The translations under genes and the position numbers were made by a program. Source: Pseudomonadota bacterium (GTDB taxonomy: Bacteria > Pseudomonadota > Alphaproteobacteria > Caulobacterales > Caulobacteraceae). Taken from it: DNA of 23,404 nucleotides. Where the stretch lies: contig JAEYTA010000108.1 in assembly GCA_023434265.1 (NCBI GenBank), positions 1-23,404 on the forward strand, written 5' to 3'. Shown one piece after another: positions 1 to 7,946 of the stretch (position 1 is its first letter; each line of letters begins with the position of its first letter). The notes below the pieces were generated by a model. That model had not been told where the DNA came from. It did not search any database and worked only from the letters and a program-made list of their open reading frames with translations.

Positions 1-96
1 CTGGCGGGGTGCGCCTTCTCCGGCCTGCGCGTGGCCCGGGCGCCCGAGGAGGCGGCGCTGCTGGAGGCGCTTGGCAACCCGGGCGACGACGTATAA
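1..96 (+). CDS. 3' end of an unidentified core gene (31 codons)
   Basis: Frame 1 is open from the window edge to a TAA at 94-96 and encodes the last 31 residues of a protein that begins outside the window, ending in LGNPGDDV. Codon use is strongly GC-rich at third positions, like the core genes to the right. The fragment is too short to identify. It ends 37 bases before the tRNA gene. I see no signal peptide, membrane segment or motif in what remains. Confidence 0.6.
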   Translation: MAGCAFSGLRVARAPEEAALLEALGNPGDDV

Positions 97-133
97 AGAA
101 CCCGCCTCGCGCGGGCCCCGGCCCGACGTCCGG

Positions 134-209
134 GCCGCTTTAGCTCAGCCGGTAGAGCACCTCATTCGTAATGAGGGGGTCGCGTGTTCGAGTCACGCAA
201 GCGGCACCA
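134..209 (+). tRNA. tRNA-Thr (anticodon CGT), CCA encoded
   Basis: The sequence folds into a complete cloverleaf. The acceptor stem pairs GCCGCTT (134-140) with AAGCGGC (199-205). The D-stem is GCTC/GAGC. The anticodon stem is CCTCA/TGAGG around the loop TTCGTAA, whose positions 34-36 read CGT. The T-stem is GCGTG/CACGC around TTCGAGT. CCA is encoded at 207-209. Anticodon CGT reads the threonine codon ACG. The 3' half of the gene is the integration target of the adjacent island, which restores the full gene on insertion. A short perfect inverted repeat, CGGCCCG/CGGGCCG (119-137), overlaps the 5' end of the gene. Confidence 0.96.
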
Positions 210-211
210 CC
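164..211 (+). repeat. attL: 48-bp direct repeat within tRNA-Thr
   Basis: These 48 bases run from the anticodon loop of tRNA-Thr through its CCA end plus two bases. They are identical to 14679-14726. The base before each copy (C at 163, A at 14678) and the base after each copy (A at 212, T at 14727) differ, which sets the repeat limits. This matches the usual pattern of tyrosine integrases that use tRNA genes. Confidence 0.93.
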
Positions 212-280
212 ACTCCAGAGCACCACTAGGCCGGAAGCGCCGACGCAAGCGGCGGAGAATGCCGTTCGCTAGGTGATTGA

Positions 281-296
281 GTGGGTACCCAGTGGG
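281..296 (+). promoter_or_regulatory. Possible integrase arm-type site, copy 1
   Basis: The 16-mer GTGGGTACCCAGTGGG contains the palindrome GGGTACCC and recurs with one change at 436-451, 155 bases away. Repeated short motifs just inside an att site are typical of arm-binding sites of lambda/P4-type integrases. Assigning it to this island's integrase is an inference. Confidence 0.35.
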
Positions 297-435
297 AAGC
301 GCGCCCGACAGGCGTCGCGTTCGTAATGCGGGGGTCGCGTGCTCGAGCCACGCAAGCGGCACCACCACTCCAGAGTAGCGCTAGACAGGAAGCCGCCCCG
401 TGATCGACGGGAAGATGCTTCCGATTGGGAGTTGT

Positions 436-451
436 GTGGGTTCCCAGTGGG
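436..451 (+). promoter_or_regulatory. Possible integrase arm-type site, copy 2
   Basis: GTGGGTTCCCAGTGGG repeats the 281-296 motif with a single substitution (A to T) that breaks its central palindrome. It lies between the second att-like core and hsdR. Confidence 0.35.
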
Positions 452-521
452 TGAACTTTAGGACGGAGCGGCGGGAGGCTGACGCAGAAGCCCTTTCAAG
501 ATCGGCCGTTCAACCTATAGA

Positions 522-2897
522 TTGCCACGACGATCTGCGGGGCGCGCCTTGGATAAGGCTGACAAGCTAAAACTCAGCGAAAGCGACATCTGCGACCTGT
601 TCATCACGCCTGCGATCAAGAAGGCGGGATGGGACCCGTTCAAGCAGATCCGACGGGAGGTGACGCTCGCGCCCGGCCCCATCGTGGTTCGGGGTAATCT
701 CGCATCACGAAATCGGAAGAAGAAGAAGTTCGCTGATTACGTGCTGTCCTGGCAGCCGGGCATGCCCGTCGCCATCGTGGAAGCCAAGTCGAACAGCCAC
801 TCGGTAAGCGACGGCTTGCAGCAAGCGCTGGGCTACGCGGCTATTCTCGACCTGCCCACAGCACTGAGCTCGAACGGCGACGGGTTCGCTGCACACAATC
901 GCGCTGCGGCTGACGGGGAGGACACAGAGACCGAGCTCGATCTCGAGGCGTTTCCGGACCCGCGAGGCCTCTATGAGCGCTATCAGCGGTTCCACGGCAT
1001 CGCCCCTGAAGCGACGGAGCTGGTCGAACAGCCCTACTACGTGGAGAGCTCAGGCAAGGAGCCGCGCTACTATCAGGTAGAGGCCGTCAACCGGACAATC
1101 GAAGCTGTGGCCAAGGGGCAGCGCCGCGTACTCCTCGTCATGGCGACCGGGACTGGAAAGACCTACACGACGTTCCAAATCATCTGGCGGCTTTGGAAAG
1201 CAGGCGTCGCCAAACGCATCCTGTATCTCGCCGATCGAAACATTCTGGTCGACCAAACCATCGTCAACGACTTCAAGCCGTTCGGCGATGCGATGACCAA
1301 GATCCGGAACAGGTCAGTCGATCCGGCTTACGAAATCCATCTCGGCCTCTACCAGTCGCTGACGGGGCAAGATGAGGTGGACAAGGCTTTCAAGTCCGTC
1401 TCGCGAGACTTTTTTGATCTCGTCGTCATCGACGAGTGTCACCGGGGCAGCGCGGCTGAAGACAGCGCTTGGCGCGAAATCCTCGACTACTTCGGCAACG
1501 CCATCCATGTCGGCATGACGGCCACCCCCAAGGAGACGTCTTATGTCTCCAACATCAATTATTTCGGCGAGCCCGTTTACACCTACAGCTTGAAGCAGGG
1601 CATCGAGGACGGCTTTCTCGCACCTTACAAAGTTATCCGCATCGACATCGATCGTGACATCGAGGGATGGACACCTCCGCCGGGCATGGTCGACGACCTC
1701 GGGAATGCGGTCGATCAGCGCGAATACAACCAGCTCGATATGGATCGAATTCTGGTCCTGAACCAACGCACCAAGCTGGTCGCAGAACGGGTGATGGCTC
1801 ACCTCAAGATGACCGACCCGATGGCGAAAACGATAGTGTTCTGTGAGGACATCGATCACGCCGAACGCATGCGCAAAGCCCTCGTCAACGCGGCTGGCAA
1901 ACTGGCGCGAGACAATTCCCGCTACGTCATGCGCATCACCGGGGACAATCCCGAAGGAAAGGCGCAGCTCGACAACTTCATCGATCCGGAGCAGCCCTAC
2001 CCGGTTATCGCCACGACCTCACAGCTGTTGACGACAGGTGTCGACGCGAAGACCTGCAAGCTCATCGTTTTGGACCGAACCATCAACTCGATGACGATGT
2101 TCAAGCAGATCATCGGACGAGGAACCCGCATCGACGAGGAGAACAACAAGTTCTTCTTCACGATCATGGACTTCAAGAAAGCGACCGAGCTCTTCCGGGA
2201 TCCGGACTTCGATGGCGAACCGGTTGTCATCATCGACGGCAACGATCCGCCGGGTGTTTCCGACGAGCCAGAGGACTTCGACCACGAGGACGAAGGGGAT
2301 GGCGATGACGATGCCACGGGTAGCCGAAAGATCGTCATAAGCGGTGTGCCGGCGCGGATCGTCGCGGAGCGCATCGAGTATATCGGCAGTGACGGTAAGC
2401 TGATCACGGAGAGCTATCGGGACTTCGCCCGGAAGGCGATCACGAGCGAATTCCGGTCGCTGGACGAGTTCATCCAGAAATGGAGCCAGTCCAGCCGGAA
2501 GCAGGCGGTGATCGATGCGCTAGAGGAGCACGGCATCGTCCTGGGCAACCTGCAAGAGGCGGTTGGCAAGGACTACGGCGACTTCGATCTCATTGCTCAC
2601 GTTGCCTTCGATGCGCCACCGCTCACCCGGCGCGAGAGAGCAGAGCGGGTGAAGAAGCGCAACTACTTCGCCAAGTATGGCGAAACTGCGCGGGCCGTCC
2701 TGGAGGCCCTGTTGGACAAATATGCCGACGAAGGGATTTCGACGATCGAGGACGCTAAGGTGCTCCGTTTGAAGCCGTTCGACGGTATCGGGACGCCCAT
2801 TGAGATCATCAAGGGCGCGTTTGGTGGCAAATCGGGCTACGAGGCCGCCGTCCGCGAACTCGAAGACCACCTCTACCCACAGGCTTCCAACGAATGA
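522..2897 (+). CDS. hsdR: Type I restriction enzyme, R (motor/nuclease) subunit, EcoEI/EcoAI-like
   Basis: HsdR translocates and cuts unmodified DNA as part of the HsdR-HsdM-HsdS complex. The protein has 791 residues. The PD-(D/E)xK nuclease is near the N-terminus (D72, then E87-A-K89). The SF2 helicase motor follows: YYQ motif around residue 184, Walker A ATGTGKT at 208-214, DECH box at 304-307, a TATPKE motif, and motif VI GRGTR in the C-terminal half. Size and layout match the EcoEI/EcoAI (type IB) group, whose R subunit is near 810 residues, rather than the longer EcoKI type. There is an in-frame stop at 480-482 and no ATG, so the start is a TTG at 522, or a TTG at 549 that would still keep the nuclease. 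TATAGA at 516-521 could be a -10 element and would favour 549. hsdR overlaps hsdM by four bases (ATGA). Confidence 0.95.
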   Translation: MPRRSAGRALDKADKLKLSESDICDLFITPAIKKAGWDPFKQIRREVTLAPGPIVVRGNLASRNRKKKKFADYVLSWQPGMPVAIVEAKSNSHSVSDGLQQALGYAAILDLPTALSSNGDGFAAHNRAAADGEDTETELDLEAFPDPRGLYERYQRFHGIAPEATELVEQPYYVESSGKEPRYYQVEAVNRTIEAVAKGQRRVLLVMATGTGKTYTTFQIIWRLWKAGVAKRILYLADRNILVDQTIVNDFKPFGDAMTKIRNRSVDPAYEIHLGLYQSLTGQDEVDKAFKSVSRDFFDLVVIDECHRGSAAEDSAWREILDYFGNAIHVGMTATPKETSYVSNINYFGEPVYTYSLKQGIEDGFLAPYKVIRIDIDRDIEGWTPPPGMVDDLGNAVDQREYNQLDMDRILVLNQRTKLVAERVMAHLKMTDPMAKTIVFCEDIDHAERMRKALVNAAGKLARDNSRYVMRITGDNPEGKAQLDNFIDPEQPYPVIATTSQLLTTGVDAKTCKLIVLDRTINSMTMFKQIIGRGTRIDEENNKFFFTIMDFKKATELFRDPDFDGEPVVIIDGNDPPGVSDEPEDFDHEDEGDGDDDATGSRKIVISGVPARIVAERIEYIGSDGKLITESYRDFARKAITSEFRSLDEFIQKWSQSSRKQAVIDALEEHGIVLGNLQEAVGKDYGDFDLIAHVAFDAPPLTRRERAERVKKRNYFAKYGETARAVLEALLDKYADEGISTIEDAKVLRLKPFDGIGTPIEIIKGAFGGKSGYEAAVRELEDHLYPQASNE

Positions 2898-4366
2898 GCA
2901 ACGTTTCCGGCGCGATCAAATCGATCCAGGACATCATGCGGAAGGACGCCGGCGTCGACGGCGACGCCCAGCGCATCAGCCAGATGGTCTGGATGTTCTT
3001 CCTCAAGATCTACGATGATCGCGAGGCCGAACTCGAGATCGTCGATGACGACTACGCCTCCCCAATCCCGGAGCATCTGCGGTGGCGGAACTGGGCGGCC
3101 GATCCCGAAGGTCAAACGGGCGATGGCTTGCTCGACTTCGTCAACCTTCAACTCTTCCCGCGGCTGAAGGGCGATCTGCCGACGATCGGCGATGTCGGCA
3201 AGCGTGCGCAGATTGTGCGCAGTGTCTTCGAGGACGCCAACAACTTCATGAAGTCCGGCACGTTGATGCGGCAGGTCATCAACAAGATCAACGAGATAGA
3301 CTTCAACAACACCGAAGATCGACACACGTTCGGGGCTATATACGAACAGATCCTCAGAGACCTGCAGAGCGCGGGAAACGCGGGCGAGTTCTATACGCCG
3401 CGGGCGCTTACCCGCTTCATCATCGATCGGCTCAACCCCCGGCTGGATGAGGTTGTCCTCGATCCCGCATGTGGAACAGGCGGTTTCCTTGCCTGCGCTA
3501 TCGACCACAAGCGCAAGTCAGTCCGGACCCAAGACGACGAAGTCCTGCTTCAGTCGACGATCCGGGGCGTCGAGAAGAAGGCGCTGCCGCACCTGCTGTG
3601 CATCACGAACATGATTCTGCACGGCATCGATACGCCGTCGGATATCGTCCATGGGAACACGTTGGAGAAACCGTATCGCGAGTACGGGGAGCGGGACCGC
3701 GTTCCGGTCATCGCCACCAACCCGCCCTTCGGCGGCATGGAGCAGGACGGCATCGAGAACAACTTCCCCGCCACCCTGCGTACGCGGGAGACGGCGGACC
3801 TGTTTATGGCGCTAATCATCAAGCTGCTAAAAGCGGGCGGCCGCGCGGCGGTGGTTCTTCCCGATGGCTTCCTGTTCGGCGAAGGGGTTAAGACCACACT
3901 CAAGCAGAGCCTGATCGAGGAGTGCAACCTCCACACCATCGTCCGCCTGCCCAACCAAGTCTTTGCTCCTTACACCGGCATCAAGACCAACATCCTGTTC
4001 TTCACCAAGGGCACGCCGACCAAGGACGTCTGGTTTTACGAGCATCCCTACCCGGAGGGTGTCACGAGCTACAACAAGACCAAGCCGATACGCTTCGAGG
4101 AGTTCGAGGCCGAGCAGGCTTGGTGGGGTGATGAGGCCGATGGCTTCCGCGCGCGCAAGCCGACCTCTCAGGCCTGGAGTATCAGCGCTGAAGAGGTCGT
4201 GGCGCGCGGCTACAATCTCGATTGCAAGAACCCGCACACGTCGGACGCCGTCAGCCACGATCCGGACGAGCTCTTGGAAACCTATGGCCGCCAGCAAGAC
4301 GCCATCCAGTCCATCCGCGACCAGCTGAAGACAATCCTTGGCGACGCACTCGGGGGGCGGGCATGA
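2894..4366 (+). CDS. hsdM: Type I restriction-modification, M subunit (N6-adenine methyltransferase)
   Basis: HsdM transfers a methyl group from S-adenosylmethionine to adenine N6 at sites chosen by HsdS. Two HsdM plus one HsdS form the methylase, and HsdR joins to form the restriction complex. The 490-residue protein shows an N-terminal HsdM_N helical region (about residues 5-150), the SAM-binding motif DPACGTGGFL at 190-199, and the catalytic motif NPPF at 276-279. Length is normal for the family and nothing is missing. The ATG start overlaps the hsdR stop, and the TGA overlaps the hsdS ATG, so the three subunits are probably translationally coupled. Confidence 0.97.
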   Translation: MSNVSGAIKSIQDIMRKDAGVDGDAQRISQMVWMFFLKIYDDREAELEIVDDDYASPIPEHLRWRNWAADPEGQTGDGLLDFVNLQLFPRLKGDLPTIGDVGKRAQIVRSVFEDANNFMKSGTLMRQVINKINEIDFNNTEDRHTFGAIYEQILRDLQSAGNAGEFYTPRALTRFIIDRLNPRLDEVVLDPACGTGGFLACAIDHKRKSVRTQDDEVLLQSTIRGVEKKALPHLLCITNMILHGIDTPSDIVHGNTLEKPYREYGERDRVPVIATNPPFGGMEQDGIENNFPATLRTRETADLFMALIIKLLKAGGRAAVVLPDGFLFGEGVKTTLKQSLIEECNLHTIVRLPNQVFAPYTGIKTNILFFTKGTPTKDVWFYEHPYPEGVTSYNKTKPIRFEEFEAEQAWWGDEADGFRARKPTSQAWSISAEEVVARGYNLDCKNPHTSDAVSHDPDELLETYGRQQDAIQSIRDQLKTILGDALGGRA

Positions 4367-6099
4367 GCACGGATGTTGCCGCTTTGGTCAACGATACATT
4401 TGATGTCTGGATCAGCGCCACGGAGCGCAAGTCCAGTCCTGGGCGCGGTCGGGGCAAGAAACAGAGCTTGTATGGCATCGAACAGCTACGAGCGCTGATC
4501 CTTGACCTTGCAATGCGAGGCAAGCTGGTGCCGCAGGATGCGGCTGATGAACCAGCGACCGTTCTACTTTCCAAACTGACTGCCGAACGTCTGCAACGCA
4601 TCAAATCCGGCGAAATCAAAGGTTCTCAGGGCCCGTCGAGGCCCAGCAGGGAGCCCTTTGATGTTCCGAGTGGCTGGACTTGGATACCGCTTTGGAAGAC
4701 GGGGAACATCTTCGCGGGTAACAGTATAAGCGCGGCGCTTAGATCTGAACTTGAGAAGAACGAAGATGGCCGTCCCTTCATTGCTACGAAAGATGTCGGC
4801 TACGGACTCGAGCCGATGAACTATGACAATGGCCTCGTCGTGTCATTAGACGACCATCGCTTTTCCGTCGCCAGGCCTCACTCCGTCTTCATCTGTGCCG
4901 AAGGTGGTAGTGCAGGTCGAAAAATGGCGGTCAGCGACCGCGAAGTTTCGTTCGGCAACAAATTGATCGCCAACGAGCCTTGGTCGCAGATTGAGCCAAG
5001 ATTCGTACTGTACACGTATCTTTCTGATTTCTTTTTCGAGTGTTTTTCGAAGGAGATGACGGGGATTATCGGCGGGATTTCTCGCGCCAAGTTCTTGGCG
5101 CTGCCATTCCCTCTCCCACCTCTCGCCGAACAGCGGCGTATCATCGCTAAGGTCGATGAGCTCATGGCGCTCTGTGATGCTCTTGAGGCCCAGAGCGCTT
5201 CAGCGCTGGAGGCGCATCAGGTCCTCGTCGAGACCTTGCTCGCCACGCTCGTAAACGCGAGCGACACCACTGACCTCACGCGTCAATGGGCGCGGCTGCA
5301 AGCTCACTTCGACACGCTGTTTTCTACCGAAAGCAGCTTAGATTCGATGAGGCAGACAATTCTCGACCTCGCAGTTCGCGGTCTGATCGTGGGCCAGAGT
5401 GCGAACGACGAGCCGGCACGCAAACTCCTCCAACGAGTGGGAAACCAAAAGCGGCCCCGGGGGCAGCTCCGCAAGGGAGGAAGAGCTGCATTTGAGGCAC
5501 CCAGTGGGTGGGAATGGGCAGTCGTCCAAGAGCTGCTCAACCCCAATCGCGAAATATCCTACGGCGTGATCAAGCTGGGGCCCGAGCCCTCGAGCGGAGG
5601 CGTGCCTACACTACGGTGTAGTGACGTTAAGCCGGGTTTCGTGGACCTATCGGGTGTGCGTAAGGTGTCAGAAGACATCGAGTCAGAGTACGCCCGCACC
5701 CGCCTCGAGGGCGGTGAAGTTGTCATAAACATTCGCGGGACGCTTGGCGGCGTGTCGGTGGTTAATCAGGATTTGCGTGGGTATAATGTAGCGCGAGAGG
5801 TTGCGGTAATCCCTATATCTTGTGAGATTTCCAGTCAATTCGTCGTTTATCTTATGATGTCTTCGTATTTTTGGGGACACATCCAAGAAAATCTTCGCGG
5901 AATTGCCTACAAGGGGCTTAATCTGGGAGTTTTGCGTGACCTTCCTGTGCCAGTTCCCCCATTCGCTGAACAGCAACGCATCGTGGCTAAGGTCGACGAG
6001 CTTTTTTCGGTGTGTGAGGCCCTGAAGGCAGGACTGGCTGATGCCGCAGAATCCCGCAGACGGCTCGCCGCCGCCATCGTCGAACGCGCCGCCGCCTGA
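4363..6099 (+). CDS. hsdS: Type I restriction-modification, S (specificity) subunit
   Basis: HsdS recognises the bipartite DNA target and holds the two HsdM subunits. The ATG at 4363 overlaps the hsdM stop and gives 578 residues. Two halves are clear. Each starts with a conserved helix (ALILDLAMRGKLVPQ and TILDLAVRGLIV), followed by a variable target-recognition domain, and closes with a conserved LPPLAEQRRIIAKVDEL / VPPFAEQQRIVAKVDEL spacer helix. Both recognition domains are present, so the target should be asymmetric and bipartite. The second recognition domain (about 5560-5920) is clearly more AT-rich than its surroundings, as expected of domains exchanged between strains. A start further upstream would overlap hsdM deeply and has no support. 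Confidence 0.95.
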   Translation: MSTDVAALVNDTFDVWISATERKSSPGRGRGKKQSLYGIEQLRALILDLAMRGKLVPQDAADEPATVLLSKLTAERLQRIKSGEIKGSQGPSRPSREPFDVPSGWTWIPLWKTGNIFAGNSISAALRSELEKNEDGRPFIATKDVGYGLEPMNYDNGLVVSLDDHRFSVARPHSVFICAEGGSAGRKMAVSDREVSFGNKLIANEPWSQIEPRFVLYTYLSDFFFECFSKEMTGIIGGISRAKFLALPFPLPPLAEQRRIIAKVDELMALCDALEAQSASALEAHQVLVETLLATLVNASDTTDLTRQWARLQAHFDTLFSTESSLDSMRQTILDLAVRGLIVGQSANDEPARKLLQRVGNQKRPRGQLRKGGRAAFEAPSGWEWAVVQELLNPNREISYGVIKLGPEPSSGGVPTLRCSDVKPGFVDLSGVRKVSEDIESEYARTRLEGGEVVINIRGTLGGVSVVNQDLRGYNVAREVAVIPISCEISSQFVVYLMMSSYFWGHIQENLRGIAYKGLNLGVLRDLPVPVPPFAEQQRIVAKVDELFSVCEALKAGLADAAESRRRLAAAIVERAAA

Positions 6100-7940
6100 T
6101 GCGCCTCCGCTCGGTCTGGATCAGCCGCTACAAGAACCTCCGCGACTTCTCGATCACCTTCGAGGGCGATGGCTTCATCGACATTTTCGTCGGCAAGAAC
6201 GGATCGGGAAAATCCAACTTCCTCGAAGCGTTGATCGAGATTTTCCATCACATCGGCTTCTCCCGGGCCGGGAGCGAAGGGCCGGATTTCGACTACGAAC
6301 TTCGTTACGAGATCAACGGTCAGCAGGTCCATCTCGCGTGGCGGGACCGCGACTTCTCCGTCGACGGCGCTGTCGGGCGTCAGACAATCGGCCGGACCCC
6401 GTCCCCTGACCACCTTCTGGTTTACTATTCGGGCCAGAACGAGAAGGTCTCCAGCCTCGTGCGGCGCTACGAGCGGGACTTTCGAGATAGCCTTCAAAGG
6501 GCGGCTGGGCCGATCACCCCACGCATCGTCGGCATTGGGCCTGCCTGCAAGAAGCTGCTTATCGTAACGATGCTTCTGCTCCCCGAAGCCTCGGTGGCGC
6601 GCCAAATCCTTTGCCGGAAGCTCGGAATTCTGCACTGTCGGCGCACGATCGATGTCATCATCGCCAGGCCCGACTTCGCGCCGCGCGACGATCACGACCC
6701 CATCGATCCGGAGCAGATCTTCTGGGGCTTGAAGGGCTATGCGAGGACCTTCCTCCAGAACCTGCTCGACAGTATCGAGGGCGAGTTCACGCCGGGACAG
6801 CTCTACGACCGTGACGCCGGCGTCTACCGGCTCACGTGCAACATCGATCGCCTGCGCGTGGCGCTAGGCGACGAAAGCGGCGTCGTGCTGTTCCGATCCC
6901 TCGACGCGCTCCGCGTCCTGGGCATGTTGAACGACATCCAGCTACCGCTCACCCTCGAAGGCCTCGAAGTGTCGGGCCTCGACCTCTTCAGCGACGGACA
7001 GTTTCAGTCAGTCTACCTGTTCGCCGTCGCGGAGCTTTTCAAGCACCTGAACTGCGTGGCGTTGCTGGACGAGCCCGACGCTTTCCTCCACCCGGAATGG
7101 CAGTTCGAGTTCCTGCAGCAGGTCAACGCGATTTCGGAACAAGCGGCGCGGACCAATCACATCCTGCTGACCAGCCACAGCGCGTCTACGGTGGCAGGGA
7201 AGTCGAACGGGCGACTGCGATTGTTCTCGATGGGGGCCAGCGGCGTTGAGGCGGTTGAGAACCAGAAAGGCGATCTGGTCAGGTCTCTGTCGGCCGGCCT
7301 GATCACATTCTCTGAGCAGGAAGCGACGCTCAGCATCGATCAGATAGTGTTGCAGAGTGATGGTCCGGTCCTTTTCACCGAGGGGCTCTCGGATGCGGTC
7401 ATCCTGCGCACCGCCTGGGACAAGCTGAACCCGAACACCGAGCGCCGCTTCGCAATCGAGCATGGCTATGGCAGGAGCTTCCTCCGCAATCTCTTTTCGA
7501 ACGCTCACCTTTTTGAATCGCATCCGGGCCGCAAGTTCTTCGCGCTGTTTGATTTCGACGAAGCCTACCAGGACTGGAGTCAGCTAGGCGCTGATGTCGA
7601 GGTCGATCCGGCGCGTTGCTTGGCGAAAAAGCTAGGCGGCCGGGAGGCCTACGCCCTTCTGCTGCCCGTGCCCGACCAGCTGAGCGTGCGCGGCCAAGTT
7701 TTGAAGGCCGACGGCAGCGGGCATTTTGGCGACAAATCCCGACTTTCAATCGAACTGATGTTCCGGGACGTTCCGGAATTGGCAGACCGCTTCGAGCCAG
7801 ACCCAGCCGAACGTGACGCTTGCATCAGGTTCCTGGGTGACAAGGTGCAGTTCGCGCAAGACGTGGTGTCAAATCTGCCGCCTGAAGCATTCGAAGTCTT
7901 TCGGCCAATTTTCGATTTCGTCGAGGCCAAGACCGCATAG
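6099..7940 (+). CDS. ABC-type ATPase with C-terminal TOPRIM-like nuclease region (OLD-like)
   Basis: The 613-residue protein begins with a SMC/RecF-style ATPase: MRLRSVWISRYKNLRDF, Walker A GKNGSGKS at 32-39, a signature-like FSDGQF at 297-302, Walker B LLDEPD at 322-327 and an H-loop LLTSHS ending near H360. The C-terminal part looks like a TOPRIM domain, with VLFTEGLSD (E428, D432) and a DxD motif LFDFDEAY (D485, D487). This order is that of OLD-family nucleases such as GajA of Gabija. However, no UvrD-like GajB follows; the neighbour is an HNH enzyme. The ATG shares one base with the hsdS stop (TGATG), so it is co-translated with the RM genes. Seen: the motifs and the operon. Inferred: DNA cleavage triggered by phage infection. 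A DUF4435-type (PARIS AriAB-like) identity for the C-terminus is an alternative I cannot exclude. Confidence 0.8.
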   Translation: MRLRSVWISRYKNLRDFSITFEGDGFIDIFVGKNGSGKSNFLEALIEIFHHIGFSRAGSEGPDFDYELRYEINGQQVHLAWRDRDFSVDGAVGRQTIGRTPSPDHLLVYYSGQNEKVSSLVRRYERDFRDSLQRAAGPITPRIVGIGPACKKLLIVTMLLLPEASVARQILCRKLGILHCRRTIDVIIARPDFAPRDDHDPIDPEQIFWGLKGYARTFLQNLLDSIEGEFTPGQLYDRDAGVYRLTCNIDRLRVALGDESGVVLFRSLDALRVLGMLNDIQLPLTLEGLEVSGLDLFSDGQFQSVYLFAVAELFKHLNCVALLDEPDAFLHPEWQFEFLQQVNAISEQAARTNHILLTSHSASTVAGKSNGRLRLFSMGASGVEAVENQKGDLVRSLSAGLITFSEQEATLSIDQIVLQSDGPVLFTEGLSDAVILRTAWDKLNPNTERRFAIEHGYGRSFLRNLFSNAHLFESHPGRKFFALFDFDEAYQDWSQLGADVEVDPARCLAKKLGGREAYALLLPVPDQLSVRGQVLKADGSGHFGDKSRLSIELMFRDVPELADRFEPDPAERDACIRFLGDKVQFAQDVVSNLPPEAFEVFRPIFDFVEAKTA

Positions 7941-7946
7941 CTGCCG

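Larger units (their letters stand above)
166..475 (+). repeat. Degenerate 155-bp tandem duplication of the island left end
   Basis: The segment starting at 321 repeats the segment starting at 166 with a constant offset of 155. The tRNA-derived core (321-366 versus 166-211) differs at three positions. The following ACTCCAGAG is also shared (212-220 and 367-375), although it is absent after the right-end copy. Similarity fades and then returns as GTGGGTACCCAGTGGG (281-296) versus GTGGGTTCCCAGTGGG (436-451), again exactly 155 apart. The second unit is not a functional tRNA, because its 5' acceptor half is missing. It looks like a fossil of an earlier integration or a duplicated attachment region. 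Confidence 0.8.

Noticed and set aside
289..364. Second tRNA gene
   Set aside because: The anticodon and T-arms can form, but the 5' acceptor half does not pair, so this is an att-like fragment.
162..368. Minus-strand small protein over the tRNA and its copy
   Set aside because: It is an artefact of translating tRNA-derived sequence (the common VTRTRDP/WLEHATP type of shadow).
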